From: Planctomycetota bacterium
Lineage (GTDB): Bacteria > Planctomycetota > UBA1135 > UBA2386
NCBI GenBank assembly: GCA_021776805.1
Contig: JAJFFD010000112.1
Coordinates: 1 to 56,191 of the forward strand
Direction of reading: 5' to 3'
DNA: 56,191 nucleotides
Shown here: piece after piece, positions 8,701 through 16,163 of the stretch
Position numbering within the stretch: the stretch's first letter is position 1
Layout of the letters: every line of letters starts with the position of its first letter
Made by a program: the position numbers and the translations under genes
The notes under the pieces: generated by a model
Seen by the model: the letters and a program-made list of their open reading frames with translations, nothing else
What the model was told of the DNA's origin: nothing
Databases searched by the model: none

Positions 8701-9254
8701 GCAGAACGCAACTCGTGCAGATCCCAACCACCGGTTGGCTGACCGGCATCATCCTGCCCCTCCAGGGTGTACCAGAAGACCTGGCCCAGGGATGTCGCAT
8801 CCGGGCCGAGGCTTGGCTGGACGCCTTCAGGCAGGGTCCCGGCAGGTAGACTGGCCAACTTCTCGAGGATGCGACTGCGCGACCAATAGAACTCGATCTC
8901 CTCCGTGAAAATCACGTTCACCGAGGAGAAGCCAAACATCGAAGTGCTGCGTACGGTCTTGATGCCAGGCACACCCAGCAAGGCAACCGTAAGCGGATAG
9001 GTAATCTGGTCCTCCACATCCTGCGGTGAACGCCCGGGCCATTCTGTGAACACGATCTGCTGGTTGTCGCCCGTGTCAGGAATCGCATCCACTGGCACCG
9101 GATCCCGCGGCAGGCCCGCGAGTTGCCAATCGAAGGGCGCCACCAGAACACCCCAGACCAGAGCCAGGCCCGTGGCGAGGATGACCAGGAGCTTGTTCTC
9201 CAGGCAGAAGGTGACCAGGCGATCGAGGGGACCGCTATACGCGTTATTCACCAT
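5763..9254 (-). CDS. cusA: Heavy-metal efflux RND transporter, CusA/CzcA family
   Basis: A 1163-residue inner-membrane RND pump, typical size for HME-RND proteins (about 1040-1070) plus modest insertions. It starts with a single TM segment (CLENKLLVILATGLALVWG), then porter domains, a 6-TM block, and the repeat. The TM4 proton-relay segment reads GTIVDVGVVVTENI near residue 436, with the charged D and E expected for HME-RND pumps. The C-terminal half ends in the family pattern CLMTVATTILALLPVLTSTG. The TTG at 9260 overlaps the cusB stop, but the ATG at 9254 has AAGGG at a better distance and is chosen. The order cusC-cusB-cusA on the minus strand is typical. The two metal-binding domains in CusB favour Cu(I)/Ag(I) over Zn/Co/Ni, but the substrate is inferred. 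Confidence 0.93.
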   Translation of the reverse strand: MVNNAYSGPLDRLVTFCLENKLLVILATGLALVWGVLVAPFDWQLAGLPRDPVPVDAIPDTGDNQQIVFTEWPGRSPQDVEDQITYPLTVALLGVPGIKTVRSTSMFGFSSVNVIFTEEIEFYWSRSRILEKLASLPAGTLPEGVQPSLGPDATSLGQVFWYTLEGQDDAGQPTGGWDLHELRSAQDWFLRYALASVPGVAEVASVGGFVQEYQIDVDPNAMRAHGVSLEEVFAAIRDSNVDVGARTIEVNRVDYVVRGLGFLQSIEDIEATVVRVNDNLPILVKHVAQVSLGPALRRGVLDRGGAEAVGAVVVARYGENPLAVIDAVKAKLDEIASGMPSKELADGRRSQLVAKPFYDRSGLIQETIGTLNRALSDEILVTVIVILVMLGHLGSALLISGLLPLAVLICFIAMKQFSVDANVVALSGIAIAIGTIVDVGVVVTENILKHVGPGQDRAERLQAVRRATSEVGGAVLTAVLTTVISFLPVFTMMGPEGKLFKPLAYTKTFVLIASILVALTVIPALAHLILGRGKPRGRFLPTLPAGIRRYSSLLLAALVGVFLALAWEPMGPDRDFSNLLFVSLVLGGILTLFWLFQRGYEGILRLCLRYKIFFLSLPLILVFAGIMIWRDLGKEFMPPLDEGSFLLMPVTADHASIGEAIDLLHQQGMLLEAIPEVESAVGKIGRVESPMDPAPLGMFETVINYLPEYGVDEAGNRHRQWRDHIRGPEDIWEEISAATAVPGTTGASLGMPIHIRRVMLQTGMRGSMGIKVLGDDLKAIEAAGRRIEELLKQVPSVDAGKVNSDRIIGRPYLEIDIDRQAIARFGMSIRKVQDVIEVAIGGKRVTTTVEGRERYPVRVRYMRELRDHVDSLRDILVPAADGAQIPLGQLAAIRYTAGPQSIKSEDGFHVGYVLFDKHKGLAEVDVVEECQAFLQAKIDSGELVLPAGVSYRFAGDYENQLRAAEKLRVVLPLALFLIFFILYLQFRSVSTTFIVFSGVFVAWAGGFIMIWLYGQGWFLNLDFLGTNMRDLFQVQTINLSVAVWVGFLALFGIATDDGVIMATYIKQRFAGRELTTVEEIREEVVQAGKRRIRPCLMTVATTILALLPVLTSTGRGSDVMVPMAIPSFGGMCVVLITVFVVPTLYCMVEEYKLGRRVAKGSPA

Positions 9255-9256
9255 GC

Positions 9257-11155
9257 TCAACGACCCTTGCCCGCAAGCTCACCCAGACCGGGATAGGTTC
9301 CGCGTAGCTCGCCGCAATTCAGCATCTCCGAGCCATAGAAGGGATTGCGAATCTCATCACCGATCTGCAGCCAGGCAGCACCGTCGTCGAAGGCCATCGA
9401 GCAGAAGACTTCTCGATGGGTCTGATCCCCCGGGTGCCGAAAGCTCTCGTCCAGGCGAAGCATGACCGCGGCAAAGTCCGCAAAGGCAACGCGCAGGGCA
9501 GCTATGTCTTGGGCCTCAGCCGCCATCTCGAAAGATTGCAGCAATCCTGCGCGCAACTCGAGCCACCGTTCCGCCGCAGGAGCGGACAACTGATCGGGTT
9601 GCACCAGTGCCAGACCATCGCGACTCGCCAACATCCGCTCAGCGGCGCTGGCATAGTCATCCGCAGCCAGGGCGGACTGGGTCCCAAGATAGCCCTGATA
9701 GATGCCAGCCAAGGAGGCACGGAAGGTCTCCGTCTCATCGCCGAGCCAAGTCTCGGCTGCAGCCAGCTGGGACATCATGCTGGCTTTGCCGAAGAGCTGC
9801 ATGGAGCTGTCGATGCGGAAAGCACCGTTAGTCACCACCTGCTCCCCCTCCTCAACACCGGAGAGCAGCACATACATGCCGTCGGCACGCGGGCCTAGAA
9901 CCACTTCTCGGCCCTCATAGGTGGGCCGTTCCGCTCCGGGCATCTCCACGTAGACCAGGGCACGCCTACCGGTAATCAGCACCGCGCTCTCCGGCACGAC
10001 CAGGGGCGCCCTCCCCGGATCCTGCGGACCGACGAAGCCGAAGTCCTCGGTTGCGACCAGGTCCATGCCACAGATATCACAGTCACTCGCCGCATCTTTG
10101 ACGATCTCCGGATGCATGGGGCAGATCCACTTGCCGCTGAGCCGAGGTTCCATGGTGGAGCCAGCGAGGCCTACGTTGGAGCTCAAGTCCGCGTGCACGA
10201 ACATGCCCGGCTTGAGCACCTGATCCAGGTTGTCGATGTTGACGCGCACTCGCACCGTTCGGGTGCGATCATCCAAGACCGGATCGATAAAGGCGACCAA
10301 ACCCGTGAAGGCGCGACCGGGATAGGCCTCTGCCTCAACGCTCACCGCTTGCCCGTAGCGAATCCACTGCAGGTCCTGCTCGTAAGCTTCGAGCATGATC
10401 CACAGGTGATCCATGTCGGCGATCTTGTAGATGGACGTGCCCGTCTCCACATACTCACCCTCGCTGAGTTCCTTGCTAATCACGACACCGGTGGTTGGCG
10501 AGGTGATCATGATGTGATCATCAGCGCTGCCACGGGTCTCGATCTCGTCGACCTGCGCCTCAGTGAGCCCCCAAAGGATGAGCTTGTCGCGGGCAGTGGT
10601 ATAGGCACGCTTACTGCTCGCGACGAGGAACTCACTCTTCTCCCCGCTGGTGTCAGTCAAGCGCTGCTTGGCCTGCAAGAGCTCGGTCTGCGCTGTGCGC
10701 AGCTCCGGACTGTAGAGCGAGACCAGATGATCGCCGGCGCGCACCCTGATACCCGTGTAGTCGACGAAGAGTCGGTCAAGCCTCCCGGGCACGCGGGCAC
10801 TGATATCACGCATGCGCGTCTCGTCGAAGGTCACCTTCCCGACGAGCCGGATCTCCTTACTGACAAAGCGACGTTCCACTGCTGCCGTCTGGATCTCAGC
10901 GAGCTTGCGCTGCGCATCGCTCATTTCCATTCGGTACTCACTTGTAGCAGCACCCTTCTTCACCAGATCCATACCACAGATTGGGCAGGGACCGGCTTCG
11001 GGCTCGTTGACCTGGGTATGCATCGGGCAGTACCAGACCTCTTCATTCTTTGATTCCGCCTTCTGCAAAGGAGCAGTCCAGCGCCCAATAAAGATGCCGA
11101 CCACAAAGACGCTAGAGATCGCTGCGAGAATCAGAATCTGTGGGCCCACTTTCAT
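9257..11155 (-). CDS. cusB: Efflux RND periplasmic adaptor, CusB-like, with two metal-binding domains and DUF3347
   Basis: A 632-residue periplasmic adaptor of the tripartite pump. An N-terminal TM/signal anchor covers residues 7-26. The first heavy-metal-binding domain (WYCPMH...CPICGMDLV) is at 41-65. The barrel-sandwich/hairpin/beta-barrel adaptor core follows, with an ARVPGRLDRLFVDYTG-type lipoyl half. A second HMBD (WICPMHPEI...CDICGMDLV) is inserted at about 342-367. The C-terminal ~150 residues match the DUF3347 domain (CSMAFDDGAAWLQIGDEIRN, NPFYGSEMLNCGEL). CusB proteins usually carry one HMBD, so the second is unusual. The ATG overlaps the cusC stop (ATGA at 11152-11155), and the gene is coupled to cusA downstream. 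It probably captures Cu/Ag and hands it to CusA. Confidence 0.93.
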   Translation of the reverse strand: MKVGPQILILAAISSVFVVGIFIGRWTAPLQKAESKNEEVWYCPMHTQVNEPEAGPCPICGMDLVKKGAATSEYRMEMSDAQRKLAEIQTAAVERRFVSKEIRLVGKVTFDETRMRDISARVPGRLDRLFVDYTGIRVRAGDHLVSLYSPELRTAQTELLQAKQRLTDTSGEKSEFLVASSKRAYTTARDKLILWGLTEAQVDEIETRGSADDHIMITSPTTGVVISKELSEGEYVETGTSIYKIADMDHLWIMLEAYEQDLQWIRYGQAVSVEAEAYPGRAFTGLVAFIDPVLDDRTRTVRVRVNIDNLDQVLKPGMFVHADLSSNVGLAGSTMEPRLSGKWICPMHPEIVKDAASDCDICGMDLVATEDFGFVGPQDPGRAPLVVPESAVLITGRRALVYVEMPGAERPTYEGREVVLGPRADGMYVLLSGVEEGEQVVTNGAFRIDSSMQLFGKASMMSQLAAAETWLGDETETFRASLAGIYQGYLGTQSALAADDYASAAERMLASRDGLALVQPDQLSAPAAERWLELRAGLLQSFEMAAEAQDIAALRVAFADFAAVMLRLDESFRHPGDQTHREVFCSMAFDDGAAWLQIGDEIRNPFYGSEMLNCGELRGTYPGLGELAGKGR

Positions 11156-12513
11156 CGGAGATCACCTCCAGTCAGGAATTGGAGGCGTGCCACGCTCTGC
11201 AGCTGATCGCGGCAGGCACGCCAGTAAGAAGTTTCGAATCCAAGCAGCGCGCGCTCGCTGTCTATGACCGACAGCAGATCTGCGCCGCCGCTGCGGTATT
11301 CGGTACGCACCACCTCCAAAGCCTCCCTCGCCCGCGGCAGGAGGCTATCGCGATAGAGAGCCACCTGTCGCACCGCATTGTCCAGGTGGTAGGCGGCGAG
11401 TTCGATATCCGCACGCAACTGCACCAGGTAGTCCGCACGCTCGTGCCCGGCAGCGCTCAAGCTGCTGCGCGCCTCGCGCTCTGCCGCCGCGTAGCGGCCA
11501 GTCCAGATCGGCAGGTTGAACATCACCCGTACTCCGTAGGGATCATCGCCACTGCCCTTGGTGCCCGGATTGACCGCGCTGTCGGTTTCCAAGTAATCGA
11601 AGCCCAGAGTCAGATCCGGCCAGCGCTCCAACTTGGACAACTCGAGCGCATGCTCACCTCCGCTCATGCGTTCGGCAAGTTCACGTAGTTTGGGATTGCT
11701 CTGCTGCGCCAAGCGCAACCATGCGCGAGCTTCGCTGGCGACGGGCTCAGGTTCGACGAGTTGCGGTAATGGCAGGAGCTGCTCGGTGGCGAGGCTCATG
11801 GCGGCAGCCAGGCGTGCACTCTGTGCTGGCTGTACTCGACGCAGGGAGGCGAGCTCATCTTCGAGTAAACCCACCTCTACCTGCAGCCGGAGTAGGTCAC
11901 CTTGACCGGCACCACCTTGAATCCGCGACTGCACCACCGGCTCGAGCTGACGGAGCAAGTCCAAGATGGTCTCTTGGATGCGGATCGCCTCGGCAAGGTA
12001 TGCGTACTCGTGATAGGCGACGGAGATGTTGCGAATGATCTCCAGGCGCTTGGCCTCCACCTGCTGCCAGGCAGCTTCAGCTTGCGAACTCGCCACATCG
12101 GCACGTCCGCTGAGCTTGCCAAACCAGGGCAGGGTCTGACTCACTCCATAGCGCCTTTCCTGCGGTCCGGTCCGAGTCTCCAGGTCATCGATGAACTGGG
12201 TGAAGGAAACTTGTGGATCCGGCAGACTGCTCACCTGCGGGATTCGCTCGAGGGCGGACTGCCATCGGGCAAAGGCCGCCTTGAGCCCGGCGTGATTGCG
12301 CATGCCGTACTCGAGGGCCAGGTCCAAGTCGGCAACACGAAGCAAAGTCTCTGGCGGCAATTCAGGAGATGGCATGGCGAGCACGCCATACTCAAAGTCC
12401 GCTTCCGGCCCGAAGAGCGCTGAGCTTCTGCGCAGCACTTCCTTCGGGTCATAGGCGCTGGCACAGCTGCCCAGGCCAATGAGTCCGGCGGCAGCGAGGT
12501 ATCTGATCTTCAT
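11152..12513 (-). CDS. cusC: TolC-family outer-membrane efflux lipoprotein, CusC-like
   Basis: A 453-residue OEP-family protein. An in-frame TTG lies at 12522, but the ATG at 12513 directly precedes a lipoprotein signal (MKIRYLAAAGLIGLGSC, Cys17), so I use it. Two OEP repeats are visible: a first helical hairpin with NHAGLKAAFARWQSALERIP and PDPQVSFTQ, and a second with SNPKLRELAERMSGGEHALELSKLERWPDL followed by VMFNLPIW. The ending (SVIDSERALLGFETSYWRA) is typical. It would form the outer-membrane exit duct for the CusBA pump. It sits between the small Cys-rich gene upstream (115-nt gap) and cusB, which it overlaps. Confidence 0.92.
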   Translation of the reverse strand: MKIRYLAAAGLIGLGSCASAYDPKEVLRRSSALFGPEADFEYGVLAMPSPELPPETLLRVADLDLALEYGMRNHAGLKAAFARWQSALERIPQVSSLPDPQVSFTQFIDDLETRTGPQERRYGVSQTLPWFGKLSGRADVASSQAEAAWQQVEAKRLEIIRNISVAYHEYAYLAEAIRIQETILDLLRQLEPVVQSRIQGGAGQGDLLRLQVEVGLLEDELASLRRVQPAQSARLAAAMSLATEQLLPLPQLVEPEPVASEARAWLRLAQQSNPKLRELAERMSGGEHALELSKLERWPDLTLGFDYLETDSAVNPGTKGSGDDPYGVRVMFNLPIWTGRYAAAEREARSSLSAAGHERADYLVQLRADIELAAYHLDNAVRQVALYRDSLLPRAREALEVVRTEYRSGGADLLSVIDSERALLGFETSYWRACRDQLQSVARLQFLTGGDLR

Positions 12514-12628
12514 GGGATGCAATCCAGGTAGGGATGCGAAGGGTCGAGCAGGGTGCTCTCGGGCACGAGGAGGCTGAGCCCCAGGTGGATCTACAGCGGC
12601 GAGGTCGTCTGACGCCTCGAGCCGACTC

Positions 12629-13042
12629 TCAGATCAGATAGACTTGGCCGAGCAAGTAGAGGGGCGGCCCAGTCCGTGCCTTTGGCAGAGGCAGACTCCG
12701 TCCCAGCCGCGGTCGCGGACTCGACTGGAGCAGTCCAGTCCATTCCTCGTCGAGGGCATCGATGCCACCCCGTCCTTCGTCCTTGACCCGCTCAGGGCAG
12801 ATGGATGGCGGAGCCATGTCCGAACAGGCGCAAACGCCCTGCGATGGCATGGGACCAGGCTGCGAATCCTCTTCGTCGCAGCAGCCACTCGAGCCCGTTG
12901 GCGCTGGCGGCGTTTCACAGCAACAGTCCGCGGCCGAGCCGCTCCCCTGGCAGGACATGGCCGCGCCGAAAGGCAATCCAAGGAGCAAAATGCTGGCGAT
13001 CAAGAGGATCGTGAGCAGCTTGCTGTGGAAAACTCGGTCCAT
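12629..13042 (-). CDS. Small exported Cys-rich protein heading the cus operon
   Basis: A 137-residue protein that I do not recognise. The frame is open back to 13189, but the ATG at 13042 gives a clean signal sequence or anchor (HSKLLTILLIASILLLGLPF), so the longer version is rejected. Nine cysteines follow closely: C31, C40-C41-C42, C54-C55, C71, C73 and C82 (DCCCE, GCCDE, VCACSD). The remaining tail is Arg/Pro-rich without Cys. It is first in the minus-strand operon, 115 nt before cusC and about 140 nt from the divergent sialidase-fold gene. A periplasmic Cu/Ag chaperone or buffer is a reasonable guess, in parallel with the 10-Cys protein of the sigma operon; there is no direct proof. Confidence 0.65.
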   Translation of the reverse strand: MDRVFHSKLLTILLIASILLLGLPFGAAMSCQGSGSAADCCCETPPAPTGSSGCCDEEDSQPGPMPSQGVCACSDMAPPSICPERVKDEGRGGIDALDEEWTGLLQSSPRPRLGRSLPLPKARTGPPLYLLGQVYLI

Positions 13043-13183
13043 GGACTTGCGACCCAACGAAAGGGGTCTGTGAAAACTTCGACGGTATTCTGCAGGGTCT
13101 TGAGGCCCTCGTGGAGAGGATTCCGCTTGGAGGGGGGATTCCTGCCCCGATACTCTGCCCAAGTCCCTGAGCAGGAGAGCAGC

Positions 13184-14395
13184 ATGCAAGCAAGATACCA
13201 GCGCCTGGCAGTCATCCTGACCCTCGCCTCAGGCCTTGCGGCGCAGGCTCAATCCAGCCCGCCTCAGGCCATCCAGATCCTGCCCAACCCCGCCGGCCCA
13301 GGGGCCATGACCCCCCAGCTGAGCCAGGCGGATGGGCGACAGTTCATGCTCTGGCAGGAACCCCTGACCCCAGGCAAGCGGCGCGGCGGCCTCGCTCTTC
13401 GTTTCGCCGAACTGGTGGATGGAAGCTGGTCGGAGGCCCGCAGCCTGGTGGAAGGCCGCGAGCTTCTGGGGAATTGGGCGGATTTCCCCATCATGGGCCT
13501 CGGCTCGGAAGGACAGATGCTGGCCAGCTGGCTGGCTCGATCCGGCGCCGGTGGCCATGCCTACGGCATCGAGCTCGCCAGCTCCCTTGATGCAGGCCAG
13601 AGCTGGCGTCGCCTAGGCAAGGCCCATGACGACGATAGCCCCAGCGAGCACGGCTTCGTGTCCATCATCCCTGAGGGCACAGGCTTCCGGATGTTTTGGC
13701 TGGATGGCCGGGAGATGTCGAAGGAGGGCGGCCAGATGGCTCTCCGCAGCATGCTGGTCGGCGCTGGCCTAGGACCGGAGCAGGTCCTGGATGCTGATGT
13801 CTGCAGCTGCTGCCAAACCGATGCGGTCCGCACTCCAAACGGCGCGATCGTGGTGTATCGGGATCATCTCGCGGGCGAGATCCGCGACATCTCCATCATC
13901 CGTGAAACCGAGGCCGGCTGGAGCGAGCCCGCGAGGGTCGCCGACGACAACTGGCTGATGCCCGCATGCCCGGTCAACGGACCATCCGCTGCCGCCCATG
14001 GGGATAACTTGGCAGTGGCCTGGTTCACCGCGCCCGAAGGCGAAACTCGCGTGCAGTTGGCGATCTCCGCAGACTCGGGAGAGAACTTCTCCGCGCCCAT
14101 CGTCATCGACGATGTGCGGCCCCTCGGAAGAGTTTGCCTCGCTGCCGGCAAGGAAGGCGCCCTGCTCGGTTGGTTGGCGAATACGGGTGAAGTTGCGGTC
14201 TTCCGTTTACAACTGGTGAACTGGCAAGGAGAACTTGGCCCGAGCATGGATCTCGCCAGCACCAGCCTGGATCGAGCCAGCGGTTTTCCACAGGTTCTCC
14301 TCCAAGGCGAGGAAGTGCTGATCGCATGGCGAGATGCGGAGGGCATTCAGAGCGCCAAAACTTCACTGGCCTTCCTCAGAATAATTCCGCGCTAG
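13184..14395 (+). CDS. Secreted sialidase-fold protein with CxCCQT motif
   Basis: A 403-residue exported protein. The start is fixed by CAGGAG about 8 nt before the ATG at 13184 and by the signal peptide MQARYQRLAVILTLASGLAA; the longer upstream frame is antisense to the Cys-rich gene and is rejected. Repeated Asp-box-like blades (SLDAGQSWRRL, SADSGENFSAP) mark a sialidase-superfamily six-blade propeller. The centre carries VCSCCQTDA (Cys207, 209, 210) and later ACPVNGP (Cys262), a conserved pair of motifs in a family often found beside copper genes, so I expect metal binding or a redox role rather than glycan cleavage. No catalytic sialidase Arg triad is evident. It diverges from the cus operon, which supports a shared metal response. 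Confidence 0.8.
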   Translation: MQARYQRLAVILTLASGLAAQAQSSPPQAIQILPNPAGPGAMTPQLSQADGRQFMLWQEPLTPGKRRGGLALRFAELVDGSWSEARSLVEGRELLGNWADFPIMGLGSEGQMLASWLARSGAGGHAYGIELASSLDAGQSWRRLGKAHDDDSPSEHGFVSIIPEGTGFRMFWLDGREMSKEGGQMALRSMLVGAGLGPEQVLDADVCSCCQTDAVRTPNGAIVVYRDHLAGEIRDISIIRETEAGWSEPARVADDNWLMPACPVNGPSAAAHGDNLAVAWFTAPEGETRVQLAISADSGENFSAPIVIDDVRPLGRVCLAAGKEGALLGWLANTGEVAVFRLQLVNWQGELGPSMDLASTSLDRASGFPQVLLQGEEVLIAWRDAEGIQSAKTSLAFLRIIPR

Positions 14396-14479
14396 GACCC
14401 GTTTAGCGCCTGTCCGGGAGGACTTGCCGAGCCATCTCGTCGAGCGCCCGGAACCCTGTCCAGTCCCCCCTCGCGCGGC

Positions 14480-14485
14480 TAGGAT
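14480..14485 (+). promoter_or_regulatory. -10-like TAGGAT box 7 nt before kinase ATG
   Basis: GCTAGGAT ends at 14485 and the kinase start codon begins at 14493. The -35 position (14457-14462, TGTCCA) is a weak match. If real, the transcript would begin almost at the ATG (leaderless). Only the -10 resemblance and the spacing support this. Confidence 0.3.
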
Positions 14486-14492
14486 TGCTCTC

Positions 14493-16088
14493 ATGGCGGA
14501 ACCCGGCAACAGCTCGATCAATTGGGAAGCCTTCTACGGCAATTTCCGCAAGCCTGGCTACATCCCCGGATTTGAGATCCTCGAGAAGCTGGGCGCCGGT
14601 GTCTTCGGCCTGGTCTACAAGGCCCGTAAGGAATCGATCGGCAAGCTCTACGCCATCAAGTTCCTCAAGGTCGATGATGAGTCCGTGCGCGAGGCCGTGG
14701 TCCGCGAACTCGACAGCGTGCGCTTCTTTGCCCAAGTCGATCATCCGAACCTGGTGGCCATCGAGGACAAAGGTGAGGTGGACGGAATCCCGTACATAGT
14801 CATGGCATACGCCGGCGACTCGAGCCTGCGGCGGCTACTGGATACGGAGGGGCTCAATCGGGAGCAGGCGCTCAGCATCTTCGTTCAGATTGCCCGCGGC
14901 CTGCAGGCCTTGCACGAACGCTCCCTCGTTCACTTCGATCTCAAGCCCGCCAACATCTACCTCAAAGGCAGCGTCGCACGCATCGGTGACTACGGCCTGA
15001 GCAAGCTGGTCAGCCAAACCCGCAACAGCCTCTCCTTCGGCCGAGGCACTCCTCACTACATGGCCCCGGAGATGCTCACCCGCCACGGTGACCATCGCAG
15101 CGATATCTATTCTCTGGGCATCCTTCTCTATGAGATGCTGGTCGGCAAACCGCCCTTCAAGGGCGACAGCGAGTGGGAGCTCCTGCGCAAGCACGAACAG
15201 GAAAGTCCCAGCTACCCGCGAGATCTCGACCCAGGGGACCAGCGGGTCATTGCTGGCTGCCTGGCCAAGGATCCAGAGGCCCGCTTCCAGAGCGTAGAAG
15301 AGATGCTCGCCCAGCTTCAGGGCGCCGCCGAGGTGCCCCTGGCACATTCCACCGAGGCCATGAGCCGCCCAGCCGCCCAAGGGGCGGGGATGGCCGCAGC
15401 CATGCCGCCGGCCGAGCCCAGGCGTCCCGCCGATGAACTTCCTAGGCAGGCGCACTCGGCTAGCGGCCCGGCCCGCCGCCGCCGCCGCAGCCCGATCGCG
15501 CGCATAGTCTTCCTGCTGGTTCTGGTCGGGCTCGCCGCGAGCTCCCTGAACTACTTCCGCAATGGCAAGTGGAAGCGCCTGGGAAGTCACCTGAGCCAAA
15601 GCTCGGTGAGCATCAGAGATGCCTCCGCGCCCCGCGCGATGGTCGATACACGGCGAGTGTCTCAGGCCATCCCCTATCCCAAGGATGTCCGCTACGGCCT
15701 GCGTAAGCAGCTCGAACAACTCACCGCCGACCTGCGCAATAGCAACCGAAGCACCCAGCGCGCGATCCGACAGCATCTGGAGAGGATTGGCGAGTGCAAG
15801 GCGATCCCGGCGCTGGTCAACAAGATGGCGAGCTTGGATTTCGCACGGAGCGGCGAGGCGGAATATGCCTACCTCTTGAACACGATGCTCAAGGAACTCA
15901 CCGGCATCGAGAGCAACCTTCGCCTGGACAAGTCCCGCGTATCCAAGAGCCGCGACCGGACCCGCGCCCGAAGGAACAACCTGCAGGCCAGCAAGCGCGC
16001 GGTCCAGGAGTGGACCAAGTACTACGATAAGACTCACGGCAGTACCAAGAGCAAGGGCAAGAGCGGGAGCTCAGTCTGGGGCCGATAG
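14493..16088 (+). CDS. Membrane Ser/Thr protein kinase (PknB-like, non-RD)
   Basis: A 531-residue Hanks-type kinase. The ATG at 14493 is chosen over an upstream in-frame ATG because it begins just before the kinase fold. Kinase motifs: GAGVFG at 34-39, ATP-binding Lys56 (YAIKFLK), catalytic loop HFDLKPAN with Asp149 and Asn154, DYG (Asp166) in place of DFG, and APE at 191-193. The HRD arginine is Phe148, so this is a non-RD kinase. A Pro/Ala/Arg-rich linker follows, then a TM segment at about 334-355, and a periplasmic ~175-residue charged helical domain without PASTA repeats. A lipoprotein gene and then an ECF sigma/anti-sigma pair follow on the same strand. It may sense an extracellular cue; substrates are unknown. 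Confidence 0.9.
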   Translation: MAEPGNSSINWEAFYGNFRKPGYIPGFEILEKLGAGVFGLVYKARKESIGKLYAIKFLKVDDESVREAVVRELDSVRFFAQVDHPNLVAIEDKGEVDGIPYIVMAYAGDSSLRRLLDTEGLNREQALSIFVQIARGLQALHERSLVHFDLKPANIYLKGSVARIGDYGLSKLVSQTRNSLSFGRGTPHYMAPEMLTRHGDHRSDIYSLGILLYEMLVGKPPFKGDSEWELLRKHEQESPSYPRDLDPGDQRVIAGCLAKDPEARFQSVEEMLAQLQGAAEVPLAHSTEAMSRPAAQGAGMAAAMPPAEPRRPADELPRQAHSASGPARRRRRSPIARIVFLLVLVGLAASSLNYFRNGKWKRLGSHLSQSSVSIRDASAPRAMVDTRRVSQAIPYPKDVRYGLRKQLEQLTADLRNSNRSTQRAIRQHLERIGECKAIPALVNKMASLDFARSGEAEYAYLLNTMLKELTGIESNLRLDKSRVSKSRDRTRARRNNLQASKRAVQEWTKYYDKTHGSTKSKGKSGSSVWGR

Positions 16089-16163
16089 GCCCGAGCCGAT
16101 TCACGGCAGAATCTCCTTTCTCGGTCATCCGCCCGCCGACCGCAAACGTCCAGGGGGCAAGCC

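Noticed and set aside
12644-13183. N-terminal extension of the sialidase-fold gene
   Set aside because: It runs antisense to the Cys-rich gene and would bury the signal peptide; the ATG at 13184 has a good Shine-Dalgarno.
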